In this document: piece by piece, positions 34,210 through 44,189 of the stretch
Position numbering within the stretch: position 1 is the first letter of the stretch
Layout of the letters: the number at the start of each line of letters is the position of its first letter
Assembly: GCA_003427395.1 (NCBI GenBank)
Contig: BFEA01000066.1
Span: 3,921,436-3,985,435, forward strand
DNA length: 64,000 nt
Source of the DNA: Chara braunii
Taxonomy: Eukaryota > Streptophyta > Charophyceae > Charales > Characeae
Reading direction: 5' to 3'
Program-made: the position numbers and the translations under genes
The notes under the pieces: generated by a model
What the model saw: the letters and a program-made list of their open reading frames with translations, nothing else
The model's database searches: none
What the model was told of the DNA's origin: nothing

Positions 34210-34800
34210 GGACCATTTATTTATACTTGGTCTTGTATAAATCTTGGTAAGCCACTTTCTCTACGGGAAGTGCTGCCGAAATTTCTACAAAACCGAGGAG
34301 TTGGTCAGACTTTCTATTTTTCAGGGTCCAGTTTTTCTGACTTCTTGGCTTAATAAAAATCTGGGAAGCCTCCTTTTCTAAAGGGAGTGCTGCCCAAATT
34401 TTTACTAATTCAGTTAGACGAAACTTGACCTTGAAAAGTCAAAGTCATTTTAGATCCTGAACTTAGCTTTGTATAAATCTTGGAATTGCGCTTTCTCTAC
34501 GAGAAGCACTGCCGAAATTTCTACAAATATAAGGAGTTAGTTAAATTTTATCTTAGTTGAACTCATATCTTATTTTCTGAGTTTATATCTGACTTAGTAT
34601 AAATATGGGAAGTCTTCCTTTCTAGAGGAAATGCTGTCCAAATTCTTACTAATTTAGGGAGTTGGACAAACTTTGACTTTCCAGAGTTAGGGGTCGTATT
34701 GTTTTCATATTTGGAGTTTTATAAAATTTGTGAAGTCACTTTTCCTACGGGAAGCGATGCCGAATTTTTTTTAGTTTAGAGAAGTTAGATTATATTTTGG
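34210..34800 (+). repeat. hairpin array type 1 in LTR B (~120-bp monomers)
   Basis: X and Y monomers alternate. X: CACTTTCT (34253-34260) pairs with GGGAAGTG (34265-34272, two G-T pairs). Y: CTCCTTTT (34370-34377) pairs with AAAGGGAG (34380-34387, one G-T pair). Both are followed by CTGCC and then an AT-rich spacer ending GAGTTGGTCAGACTT-like. The two forms keep a hairpin at the same place with different stem sequences. Confidence 0.8.
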
Positions 34801-35460
34801 TACGTAACAATCCTGGAAAATCCATTTTGCATAGAGGAGTCAGGGTGTACCTTTCTTTTTGACACTTGCTTAAAGGTAGGCTTAGTCTTAGTTAGTTAGG
34901 ATGATTTGAGTGAGATCGTGATTTTGGGATTATTCTCCATGGACTTATAGATTTAACCTTGGGGGATTGGCTTGTCCTGTGATACAGCTCCTCTTGATCA
35001 ATTGATCCAAGATATGGGCTGGATTCAGTTGATCCTACAAGGATCACCTTCTGTTATCACTGCTAACATGTCGGTTACCGATTCGTCGGTCTACGACTCA
35101 ACCCCAGTTCACCCTCAATACTTAACCTAAAAGGCTTTAGCCCTGGTGATTTTTTTTGTTTCATTAAGGTTTTCAGCCTGAATTTTATTAAATGGCCATT
35201 AAACAAAGGCACTAAGTACTTATTTATGGTTGGTTGGACAAAGGCTGAGGCTTGCATGACTGAAGCGAGGGGTATGAGTATGGAGGTTGGTTGGAGTTGA
35301 CTCTTTGTAGTGCGTGGACTTTTGTTTGACTCTTTGATGTGATTGCAGGTATGTATTGTGGTTCGGATTTTTGAATTTGATTGTCTGCGATCACACATAT
35401 ACATATGGCTGTGAGAAGTCCCACTGTGATTGTGAGAAATGATCGCCACATACTTACCTC

Positions 35461-35462
35461 CT

Positions 35463-35497
<35 letters not shown>

Positions 35498-35500
35498 GGG
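35461..35500. repeat. TA dinucleotide microsatellite in LTR B
   Basis: Two (TA)n runs separated by TGTA. Homologous positions in C (55236-55325) keep only short TATA words, so it is a recent expansion. Confidence 0.85.
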
Positions 35501-36080
35501 TATAGTTGTGTTGGGTATTCGCGTGGGCAGAGGGAACCATGCTTAAAGGCTTAATTAGGGGTTGGGACTGAGAAAGGGAGGAAAAGCCCTCTATCTTGTT
35601 GTATGCTTCTTATAAATTTCTTAGTCGGACGTTGGTCCTCGGTCTAGATTCGAGGTCCTTGTCCATAAAGCCCTAGACTCTGCATGGAAGGAATCTTCCC
35701 CCGTGCAGAGCCTATTTGTCCTGCCTGCCGAGACGCCCAGGCCAAAGGGCGAAGGTCTCGCGGCTGCCGCAAGATTATTCCTGCAGCCGTGCAATGTCGT
35801 GAGGGAGTAGACCCTTACGATGCTTCGAGTCTGACACTTGAGTGTCATAAGCGGCACTCGGATCCACGAGGGACCGCTTGATAATGGGCACTACATAGTA
35901 CGCCATCATTGCGACAGCTTGCGCACGCTTGCATTGCGAGTCGACATGAGTAGGCCCTGCGTGCGCGCGGTTTTATACGAAGTCTCGCGCGTGACCCCTA
36001 TCGGAATTCCGCATCAGAAAGTTATGGGATGGCTACTAAGTGACTAGGAGTGTTGTCGCGTTGTTTGTTCGGTGTTATTC

Positions 36081-36088
36081 TATAAATA
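36081..36088 (+). promoter_or_regulatory. TATA box of LTR B
   Basis: TATAAATA matches the plant TATA consensus. It lies 488 bp before the LTR end and upstream of the leader hairpin, a plausible place for the retroelement promoter. LTR A keeps a related ATATA-rich segment in the matching position (about 19890-19915, minus strand). Confidence 0.55.
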
Positions 36089-36350
36089 TATATGTATGTA
36101 CGTGTATGTGTGTGTGTGTTTCTTTTTATGTTCTTTATAGTGGTGTACACGTGAAGTGCGGGATGCGTCTTATTCGACCTGCGCTGAATCGCGTTTGGGA
36201 CCTCAGTGCCCCTAAGATGCCATTTCACGTGAGGGTCCGATAGAGGCGTAATACTGCGCGTACCCCCTATGATACAGCGAACGAGAAACGCCTTCGGTTG
36301 GTCCACCTCTGCGATTGCAGCTGATTAACTTTCGTTCAGTGGGGATACGC

Positions 36351-36392
36351 CCACCGAAGGGAGGTGACAGTTCCTGTAAGGTGGAGGTAAGT
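36351..36392 (+). promoter_or_regulatory. leader hairpin plus conserved splice-donor-like site
   Basis: CCACC (36351-36355) pairs with GGTGG (36380-36384), and AGGGA (36358-36362) with TTCCT (36371-36375), around GGTGACAG. AG|GTAAGT follows at 36385-36392, a perfect 5' splice-donor consensus. The same arrangement, with different paired arms, is present at 2197-2234 (minus), 19593-19634 (minus) and 53781-53820 (plus). Position in the putative 5' leader suggests a role in splicing, packaging or dimerisation of element RNA; which one cannot be told here. Confidence 0.6.
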
Positions 36393-36578
36393 CATGCCTC
36401 GCGTAGGCCCTATCCTGTGGTAGGGGCTCGCGAGAGGTATGGCTGGCGCACTCGGCCGGAGCGGCTTGTGGAAGCTCCATGTATATTCACGGGGAAGGAT
36501 TTAGACCAACTCCTGTGTGACGCGGCCGGGAGGGTCCCGCACTGCCTTGTGTGGTGGCGGACCGATGCGCTCGATAGG

Positions 36579-36597
36579 TGGCGCCGTTGTCGGGGAT
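36579..36597 (+). other. primer-binding site, tRNA-Asp type
   Basis: TGGCGCCGTTGTCGGGGAT starts two bases after the LTR end. It is complementary to the 3' end of plant tRNA-Asp except for one position (T for C), which would still pair as G-U. Its place fixes the 5' LTR boundary and the element's plus orientation. Confidence 0.82.
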
Positions 36598-36974
36598 AAC
36601 GGAAGCCTGCCGTTGTCCTTGGTGGAACGACATCCGGGTATAATATTGAGGAAGGAAGTAGGCACAAAGGGAAAAAGACAAAGTACATAATGTCTTGTGA
36701 GTTTACTTATGATGGAACAACCGCTATAATAAGTTTTTTATTGTTGGTCTGATTGGTTGCTTGGGTTGAAAAGTGATGAGGGAAATCCGGTAGGGAGAGA
36801 TGGGGCTTATTCAGATAAACTCTATGGGAAATAAGATAGTATCGGACCTGTCAGGCCTGGAGCATGGGTTAGTTGTGGTAAAGGTTTGATGAGGGATGTG
36901 ATAGGATCGGACTGCTGAATAAGGTGGTGTGGTTTTCTTAAAACAGGGAAAGGTGAGTAAAAACAGCCCGCAAA
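36598..36974 (+). other. untranslated leader between primer-binding site and gag
   Basis: No ORF. TTAAAACAG at 36938-36946 just before gag could serve as a splice acceptor for the donor at 36386; that is inference only. The gag start context is CGCAAAATGTC. Confidence 0.45.
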
Positions 36975-38960
36975 ATGTCAGGGCCAATAGCAGATGGCGA
37001 GGGGAAGGTCCTGATGCTCGAGGACATCATTGAGGCAATGGATAAGCGGGAAAGGACGCCAAGCAATATCCCCAAGGTTAATACTTTCCACTTCAATGGA
37101 GAACGAGTTTCTGATTGGCTGGACTTGGTGGAGCAAGCCTTGGTGGGGTTATCGGATGAGGTGAAATTCCAACGCATTCTGAAGTATGTGCTTCAAAATT
37201 ATAAGGGCAGCCAATGGCAGCAGGGCCTGATTTAAAGATGGAATACAAAGGAAGTGTAGGCTAGGCGATGGGCTGTTGACCACGGCAAATCTAGAAGCCA
37301 TGAACAGGGACGACTTCACCACTGTAGGGGCGTTTGTGCAGGAATTCAAGAAGAAGGCAAGAAAAGTTCATGGCATCTCAGAGGAAGCCCAATGTGCTAT
37401 CTTTTTGGGGCTGGTCACTGCCCCTGAGGTTGCAAAGCTATCGAGCCATGGAGGAGGAAGCGAGAAGCTTACATGGGCCACTATTGACAAGGGCGTGGCA
37501 GAGGGAAGTCTGGACGAAGTGGAACAGTACCAGATGCGCCTGCAAAGGAGTAAGAGGAAGGAGAGGGATGCCACAACGTCCGGAAGCCCAGGAGTAAGAA
37601 GAATTGTCACTGACGTGCTGGCAAAACTAGGCTATGGAAAGGATGTAGTAATACAGAAAAAGATATTGACGGCGGTCCACGGAAGAGGAAAGGATGAAGC
37701 GGTGGAAGAGGCTGTTCAAGAGGAGTGGGAAAAAGAAGAGTTTGTGCCTCAACATCTCTCGAAGGCGCTACGCAAGCAGCGCAACCTAGCCCAGGGAGGG
37801 CAAGGCTCAAGAAAAGGGCAGATGCCCCAAGCAGTGGTAGCCGCACCGCCAACAGTGTAGGCTCCGTTCAGTAGTGCGGGACCCTAACAGGTGTCGGTAC
37901 CACCATTTGGACAGTGGCCATGGCCCATGTACAATACTTTTGTGCCATGGGGAAGCCTGGCTCTGCCCAGTCAAATGGTACCGTATGTTGGGCCCCGAGC
38001 AAGCATGCCGCCTCCAAGCTACCCCGCCACTCAGGCCCAACCCATGACGACGCCTCCGTCGCCCGCACCTAGCTCACAAGGTAGTGTGGCGGGTGGACGT
38101 AATCAAGGCCAAAGAAATCAGGGGAATGGAGGAAGAGGCGGTGGAAGAGGGCATGGCAGAAATGGCGGTGGCGGAGGAGGTCAGTGGGGCAACCAAGGCT
38201 ACCAGGGCCAGGGAAATCAAGGTAACTAAGGAAGCCAGGGAAGCGGGAGAACCCGTTTTGATTAGAGAACCGCCATATGCCAACATTGCGACAAACAAGG
38301 TCATACCATACGGTTCTGCAATACAAGGCGGGAATACGAGAGAGTGGGACTGATCTACTCGAATATGGACGGTGACATATACGATCAGTTCGGGGAATAC
38401 ATTGACAGGGGCGGAGTGAGGGCGGAGGCCCAAGGAAGGGTAGCTGCACGGCAAGCACCGCCTGCCACATTCAGATTATGGTAGGAGAAAGAGGATCCGC
38501 CAATTGAAGTGGAAGAAGTGGGAAGTGATGAGGAGGTGACCCAGAGGCTACGGGCAAGAGATATAAAGGAAGAGCCCATAGTCATCGAGTTAGAGGAGGA
38601 GAATGAGGAGGAGAAAGTAGAGCCCGCATCGGTCCTGCTGGGAAAAATGGAAGATTTGTTGGGAAAGGTGGGATGATACCAACAGAAGTTGGTGGACCTC
38701 TGCGAAGGAGTCAAGGAGTGGAGGGCTAGCATCCCCAAGGTCTTCCTCTACGATTCCGGCCCAGGGCGACCCGGGGTGACCATCGTGGGATCAGACCCAC
38801 AGTCAGGGATGATGACTAGGCCTCCTACGCCGCAAGGAAGGTTAGCGCAAGCAGCTCGTACCCGAGGCCAGGCCAAGGCCAGTGCAAGCCAAGAACCTCC
38901 TTGAAAAGAGCCTGAACCAGAGAAGAGAAAGAAAGCCGTAGAGGTGAAGGATGATGACGA
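36975..38960 (+). pseudogene. gag: gag polyprotein, degenerate
   Basis: Starts MSGPIADGEG at 36975, chosen as the first ATG after the leader. The capsid-like part reads FNGERVSDWLDLVEQALVGL and stops at 37235. After a frameshift it continues from about 37276 (FTTVGAFVQEFKKKARKVHG, LTWATIDKGVAEG), then a Lys/Glu-rich region and a Pro/Gln/Gly-rich linker with GGRGGGRGHGRNGGGGGG. A CCHC zinc knuckle CQHCDKQGHTIRFC (C-x2-C-x4-H-x4-C, 38278-38319) follows. The C-terminal part is acidic and coiled-coil-like (EELEEENEEEK type). In-frame stops lie at 37858, about 37885, 38227, about 38261, 38482, about 38674 and 38902. Structural protein of a Ty3/gypsy-type retrotransposon; not translatable as it stands. 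Confidence 0.85.
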
Positions 38961-39062
38961 GGAGGAAGAAGAGTACGAAAGGTTGCGCCAGGAGGAGGAC
39001 CACAGGGCAGAGCAAAGGGCCAGAAAGAGAGAAGCCAGAGAGGAAGCCCAATCCTGCGCGAT

Positions 39063-40064
39063 GTGCCGCCCAAGAAAAAGAAGTATGCGGTTCGGTTAAA
39101 CGAAGGATTTGATGTGGAAAGGGTAATTGATAGGTTGTTGGAAGGCCACAATGACCTTATGACCCTGAAGGAAATTTTGGTGTCGGCACCTAAGCTCCGT
39201 GACGGACTGAAGGGGAGGTTGTCGAGGCGCCTGGTACCCAACGTCCATCTGAGTATGATTCTGCCGAAAGAGGCAGAATGGGCAGAGATAGGAACAAAGA
39301 TGGACTGGAAGTGTGTGGCCTGTGTTGCGGTGGATTTGGTGGCAAAAGGCTCCAAGTGTGCAGCAATGGTGGACACGGGAGCGGAAATTAATATTATCTG
39401 GGAAGTTGACGCAGTCAGGTTCGGACTGCAAATAGACCGATCTGATTGCGGCGTCCCACATGGAGCCAACTGCAAGGCAGTATTTTGTGGGACAACCTCG
39501 AATGTACTCATCGAGGTTGGGAGAGTGAAAGTCTGAGCGTGCTTCTTCGTTATGCCTGACGTGGACCATGAAATTCTTTTAGGAAGGTTGTTCTTATGCA
39601 GGACAGAGATGTTAATGTTTAACAACCACGATGGAACACTGATCCTAATCATGTGTGACCCTGCCTGTGGAAATTATGAAGTAATCACCTGCAGAAATAC
39701 ACGCCCGCGAAGCATAAGGAACCGACTCAATTCGGGTTTATTCACAATTGAGGAGTCAGAGGGCAAGCGCCGGAGACTCCTTGCGGAACCAGAAGAGGAG
39801 GAAAGAGTCAAGGCGTTTTCCCTCAGCTTGTCGGACGTGAATAAGGCCATGGACATAGTGGTCACACACGAGATGGCGGATCCAGACGCCATCCAGACAC
39901 TAAGGGAACAAGTCCTGGAATATCCTCAGGCTGGGGAGTTGGAATTGGTATATCGGCTTCTAGGTGGGAGGAGGAACCCAGCATCAATGCAAGCACAAAC
40001 TGTAAGCCGGCTTTTTTTAGGGGACGACTCAAGCAGGGTTCCCAAAGGCGGTACAAGAAGATAG
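39063..40064 (+). pseudogene. pol: pol: aspartic protease region
   Basis: A 157-codon frame holds AMVDTGAEINII, the active-site triad of retroelement aspartic proteases. It ends at a TGA (39534) whose likely ancestor is CGA. The same frame goes on through VDHEILLGRLFL, the second conserved protease strand, into a charged linker (EESEGKRRRLLAEPEEEER) that ends at 40064. Upstream, the frame is Lys-rich (MPPKKKKYAV). The shift to the RT frame lies near 40045. Cleaves the polyprotein in active relatives. Confidence 0.85.
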
Positions 40065-40858
40065 ACAAAAAGGGTCGCCCAGTTCTCGTCCTCGTTACCG
40101 AAGATGAGGAAGTATACTACAAACGGGAGCGAGGGTTGGTACGGCAGATGAAGGAAAACGCCTCAGCTGGGCCGTGTCGTATCAACGAAGGGAATGAAGG
40201 GAACTTGATAATAGGAGAGTCGGACTTCCTACTGCCTCAGGAAATAGCATTAATGATAAAATTAATGAAGAAGAGGCATCGCACCTATGCGTTTAGCGAT
40301 GAGGAGCGTGTCAGGTTGGATGTGGACAAGATTCCTATGATCCGCATCCATACCGTGCCGCATGAGCCATGGAATTTGAGAGGAGCGCGATATCCTAATC
40401 CTGACTAGGAGAAGAAGGTGGTAGATTACCTCGACGGCAAGATACGTACGCATGTTGCCGACTACTCAAGTGGGCTGTATGCATCCCCATGGTTTTGTTT
40501 CATTAAGTCTCATGGGACGCTGCGATGGGTGCAGGATCTGCAACGGTTGAATGTAGTGACTGTGCGAGATGCGGGAGGGTTGCCAAATGTGGATGAGCTG
40601 TCAAAATCTTGTGCTGGAAGGCCTATAATCTTGCCTATAGACATTTACTCCGGATATGACCAATTTCAAGTCTATCCGCTAGACAGGCTAATGACGGCAA
40701 TGCATAAGCCTCGGGGGCTGATCCATATGAATATGGCACCACAAGGGTGGACCAACGCGGTAACTATGGTTCAGCGGGCCATGATTCGGGCCATGCAGTT
40801 AGTCAGCCCGCATATCACACAGCCATATATTGATGACTTGGCAGTGAAGGGGGGGTAA
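40047..40858 (+). pseudogene. pol: pol: reverse transcriptase
   Basis: Reads GRPVLVLVTEDEEVYYKRE, then past a TAG at 40406 the palm and fingers motifs: YASPWFCFIKSHGTLRWVQD, LPIDIYSGYDQFQV, MNMAPQGWTNAVT and the catalytic YIDD box (QPYIDDLAVKGG). A run of seven G at about 40850-40856 causes the frameshift that ends the frame at 40858. Order and motifs fit Ty3/gypsy RT. Both the stop and the shift inactivate it. The first catalytic Asp (PIDIYSGYD) and the YIDD pair are intact. Confidence 0.9.
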
Positions 40859-41740
40859 AACGCTTTGTCTTGAGACATATTCAGGACCGGGAGAAAGTCC
40901 TGAATCTGCTGGAAGAGCATAACCTCACTGCAAATGGGGCCAAATCGAGACACTGCATGAGGGAAGCTACCATTTAGGGGTTTGCCTGTACTAAGAAGGG
41001 TCGTCGGGCGGATATAAAGAAGACGGACAAGATTATTGAGTGACCAGTACCCTTCCACTCAATAACTGGTGTAAGAAGCTTCCTCGACACGTGTGGGTTT
41101 TGGAGGACTTTCATCAAGAACTTCACCGCCAAGACTGAGCACTTGAGAAAGTTGGTTCATCAAGAACAGGAGTGGATTTGGAGTGAAGAGCAGGAGAGAG
41201 TGGTGGCTAAAATGAAGGAAGAGTTTCGAGAAGGGGGGCTGGTATTGGGAGCGCCAGACTATGACGCCACAGGGACAAGGCCATTCATTATTGAAACGGA
41301 TGCTGGACCAACTGCCTTAGGTGGAGTTTTGATTCAGGCATATACAGACGGGAAGGAGAGACCGCTGTGTTTTGAGAGTCGAACTGTCTGTACGACTAAG
41401 AGAAACTACTCTCAGTTCAAGAGAGAGACTCTCGCTGTCCTCCATTGTCTGCGAATCTTTCGAAACTATATCTTCGGCAGGAGATTCATACTGAGAGTAG
41501 ACCCGACTGCTCTGGCTTATTCCTTAGGAATTATGATCCCTCAGATCCGACTGTTGCCAGATGGCTGACGTACATCTGGATGTTTAATTTTGAGTTGGAA
41601 CGAATCCCTGAGAATAGAATAGGGCGGGCGGGCTGGGCCGTATCAACTGGGATAAGCAAGAGGGAGAGGCAATAGAGGACACGCCCAAGTTGACGGCTTT
41701 CTGGATCAGGAAGAGGAGGTAAGAACAATAAAGAAAAGGC
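40859..41740 (+). pseudogene. pol: pol: RT thumb/connection and RNase H
   Basis: After the frameshift the new frame reads RFVLRHIQDREKVLNLLEEH, with stops near 40975 and 41040, then SFLDTCGFWRTFIKNF. RNase H follows: PFIIETDAGPTALGGVLIQ (first Asp), CFESRTVCTTKRNYSQFKRE (catalytic Glu) and RRFILRVDP (third Asp). A shift near 41530 moves to NYDPSDPTVARWLTYIW, and another near 41630 to INWDKQEGEAIEDTPK. The three acidic residues are present. Confidence 0.85.
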
Positions 41741-42065
41741 CAGATCAGGTAGAGAAACACGAGGAATTGATGGAAGGGATGTATCTCCTCGTCAATACGC
41801 TTCTGCAAGGAGACTTTGATTAGATAGGCTCGTTGAATCCGGCTGAGAATGAGGATGTGGTGCCAGAAAGCCAGGACGACGAGTTTGAGGAGGGGGAGAT
41901 CAAATAGGCATTTCGCACAGAGGAGTATGATGGAATCTGCTTGGAACTGGGACTTCTCCTATCGTGCAAAATGCGGAATAGGGATGTGGGCGATAGGGCC
42001 CAAAGGACGATGCAACGCTACTTGATGAAAGATGGTCATCTTTTCGTAAAGAGGCAAGTGGGAAA
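41741..42065 (+). pseudogene. pol: pol: linker and extreme N-terminus of integrase
   Basis: A charged linker (NEDVVPESQDDEFEEGEI) leads to QRTMQRYLMKDGHLFVKRQV, the strand that precedes the HHCC zinc domain in Ty3-type integrase. The sequence then breaks directly into LTR C material at about 42066. The HHCC domain (roughly 75 residues) is missing: integrase resumes at 61004 beyond it. Stops occur near 41820 and 41905. Confidence 0.72.
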
Positions 42066-42086
42066 TCCTCTATCGGACCCGCACGC
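42066..42086 (-). mobile_element. short left remnant of LTR C before insertion of D
   Basis: TCTATCGGACCCGCACGC matches LTR A near 19763-19785 (CTATCGAACCCGCACGCG) and is contiguous, in LTR A order, with 53981 onward. LTR D splits it. The outer ~355 bp of LTR C to the left is deleted together with the integrase zinc domain. Confidence 0.75.
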
Positions 42087-43185
42087 TGTCGGAGCCGCAC
42101 GCTATCGGAGCTGATACCCTTACAAGGGTATCCGCTCATGATTTTATAGTCGACCCAACGCCGGCACCAACAGACAGACCGAAGACGGTTAAAACGGGAA
42201 ATGAGGCAAATCCCTCGGCCGCTATGGTCAAAGAAGTTTTGTCAGCGCAAGCGCCAAAACACGGCGCCCAAAAACTAGAATCAGTGGTTAAATTTTTTTC
42301 GAACGCTCGTCTACCTTGTCGTGACGGACGCAGAGACGGTTCAATGACCCTACACGCCACTTTGACCCACGCTAAGACTGAAAAGGGGTTAATGAATTAA
42401 AAACCACCAATCACAAAAGCCGGAAGGTTAGTCTAACAAGAAGGAAGTCGCACGGGAAGTGACGACGGCACACCGAGTTAGTAGGTCCCGACTAAAGCAA
42501 TGAGATGCGTCAGTTATGAGCATGCCTTATGGTCAGGGCAGCCGAAAGGGGCATGCCGCCTACCATACTAGGCGGCAAAAACTGTAAGTGACCTAAACTA
42601 GCATTAGACAACAGGCTGAGGGCCTGTTACACTGACGGAACCAGCCTGTAGGTACAGGTGCGGATTGATATGTCAGGGATTCAAGGATCAAGTCAATCCT
42701 GTGCCGGGCTAGCTCTTTTTGAAGTCCGCCCGACCGTCATTTCAGGTTACCTAGAGGGAAACAGGACTCGATCCCGTGACCTCAAAGCGATAGGAGCGGT
42801 TGGGGTGAGTCGATTTAGGCTCCTTCCAATATCAGAAGGCCGACAGTTGGCCTTACGGGGTGCAGTGACAGTCGTTCAGTTAGATTTTTTTTATTCTTTT
42901 CTTTTCTTTATTTCATGCTCCGTTGATATTCGTTACAGTTTTATGAATGCATGTTCCCTGAGTTGTGAGAGAAGTTCAGTTTTGTTGGAGAGAGAGAGCA
43001 AAGAAAGCCCTTACCGAGAACTACGGGGGGGGGCGTTCCCCAACCAACCGAGAATACACTCGGGCGATGATTGCCAGGAATAAGAAGAACAGGCTTGCGT
43101 ATTCGTCCCCTTAAGACGGGCAGGTTCATCTATCCCATGTGCATCCGGAAAGTGTGGCAGTTCAAGGAATACATGTTAAAACCTT

Positions 43186-43204
43186 GTTATTACTATTGTT
43201 ATTA

Positions 43205-43247
<43 letters not shown>

Positions 43248-43305
43248 TATTATTATTATTATTATTATTATTATCGTTACTATTATTATTATTATTTCCA
43301 AAAAT
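43186..43305. repeat. (TTA)n microsatellite
   Basis: About 120 bp of near-pure ATT/TTA. One of several in LTR D: others lie at 45940-46085, 46515-46600, 46740-46860, 47980-48070, 49265-49385 and 49975-50100. The Tyr- or Leu-run ORFs over them are artefacts. Confidence 0.95.
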
Positions 43306-44189
43306 TATTAACAATATCAGATAAATGAATGTGCCCTGGCTAAAGAGGCAGATTCTTCGAACTAAGGGACGAAAACGAACACTGCTGGGGTATGCTGGTT
43401 TTCGGGGGAGCTGAGCCAGAAACGAACCGCGGTGCACAGCAGAAATGGGCAAAAACAGAGGGCGGTCGTAAGCGCAGAAAGCAAACGCAAGCGAGCCAGC
43501 AAGCGAGCGCAGTTGTAGGCACAGAGGACGAGAGCCAGTGGACCTACGTAGAGGTTTGCATGCCATAGCCAGCGGGCGTGAAACCGGCTAGCAAGACGCG
43601 AGCGTGCAAGGTGTGCCTGCGCGAATGCATGATCGGGAGCAAGGGATAGGACGACGAGTGCAGGTTTAAGGGAGAGAAAAAGAGGGAAAAGGAGGAAGGT
43701 ACGAAGAAGAAAGGAGTTACAAGGAGGACAAGCGGGACGAGGTGAAAGGAAGGAAGAAAGTTTGAGGATGGTGTAGAGAGAAAAGGGAAGAAGAGGAGGA
43801 AGGTAGAAGGAAGGAACTCACCTACACCGAAACAGTCGAGGTAGGCGACATCGTGAGCACGATTTCGCTACCCACTCGTTCTGGGGGAAGGTACACGTGT
43901 GTCAGTTGTGTCCCAATACTATCATTTCGATGTCCCACACTTCGTGACGAACCACATTGCGTTAACGACATCAACAACGACAGCGGAGACAAGGACGAGA
44001 GAGAGAGGTATCAGGTAGGTCCCTAATCTCGCAACTAACCCTCCCGCTACTCTCAGTAGGCTAAAACGAATGCGCTTTCCACACAAGCATGGGAGCATAC
44101 ACTGTCGTGCAGTGTATGCACGAACGTGTGCGTATGTATGTGCGGGTATGGGATCGTACTCTACATCTCGGATTCGACACAGATGTGGT

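Larger units (their letters stand above)
29538..36576 (+). mobile_element. giant 5' LTR B, 7,039 bp
   Basis: Starts TGTCGGCGCG and ends GCGCTCGATA, homologous to the ends of solo LTR A; a tRNA-Asp-type primer-binding site follows after two bases. The 5' end carries the palindrome ATACCCTT-AC-AAGGGTAT (29549-29566). Inside are a long GC-rich part without genes, a perfect 11-bp hairpin TCGCTCGATTC / GAATCGAGCGA (31361-31388), a purine/Gln-type GCTGCTG region (32120-32400), hairpin arrays 33060-33960 and 34210-34800, a TA microsatellite (35461-35500), a TATA box (36081) and a leader hairpin with a splice-donor-like site (36351-36392). If transcription starts about 30 bp past the TATA box, U3 would be about 6.5 kb and R plus U5 about 460 bp. 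GCGT precedes the element. Confidence 0.85.

Noticed and set aside
38825-39652. 275-codon minus-strand ORF
   Set aside because: Shadow of gag-protease on the plus strand, where the zinc knuckle and VDTGAEINII are read.
43162-43566. Asn-rich minus-strand ORF of 134 codons
   Set aside because: Translation of the (TTA)n tract.
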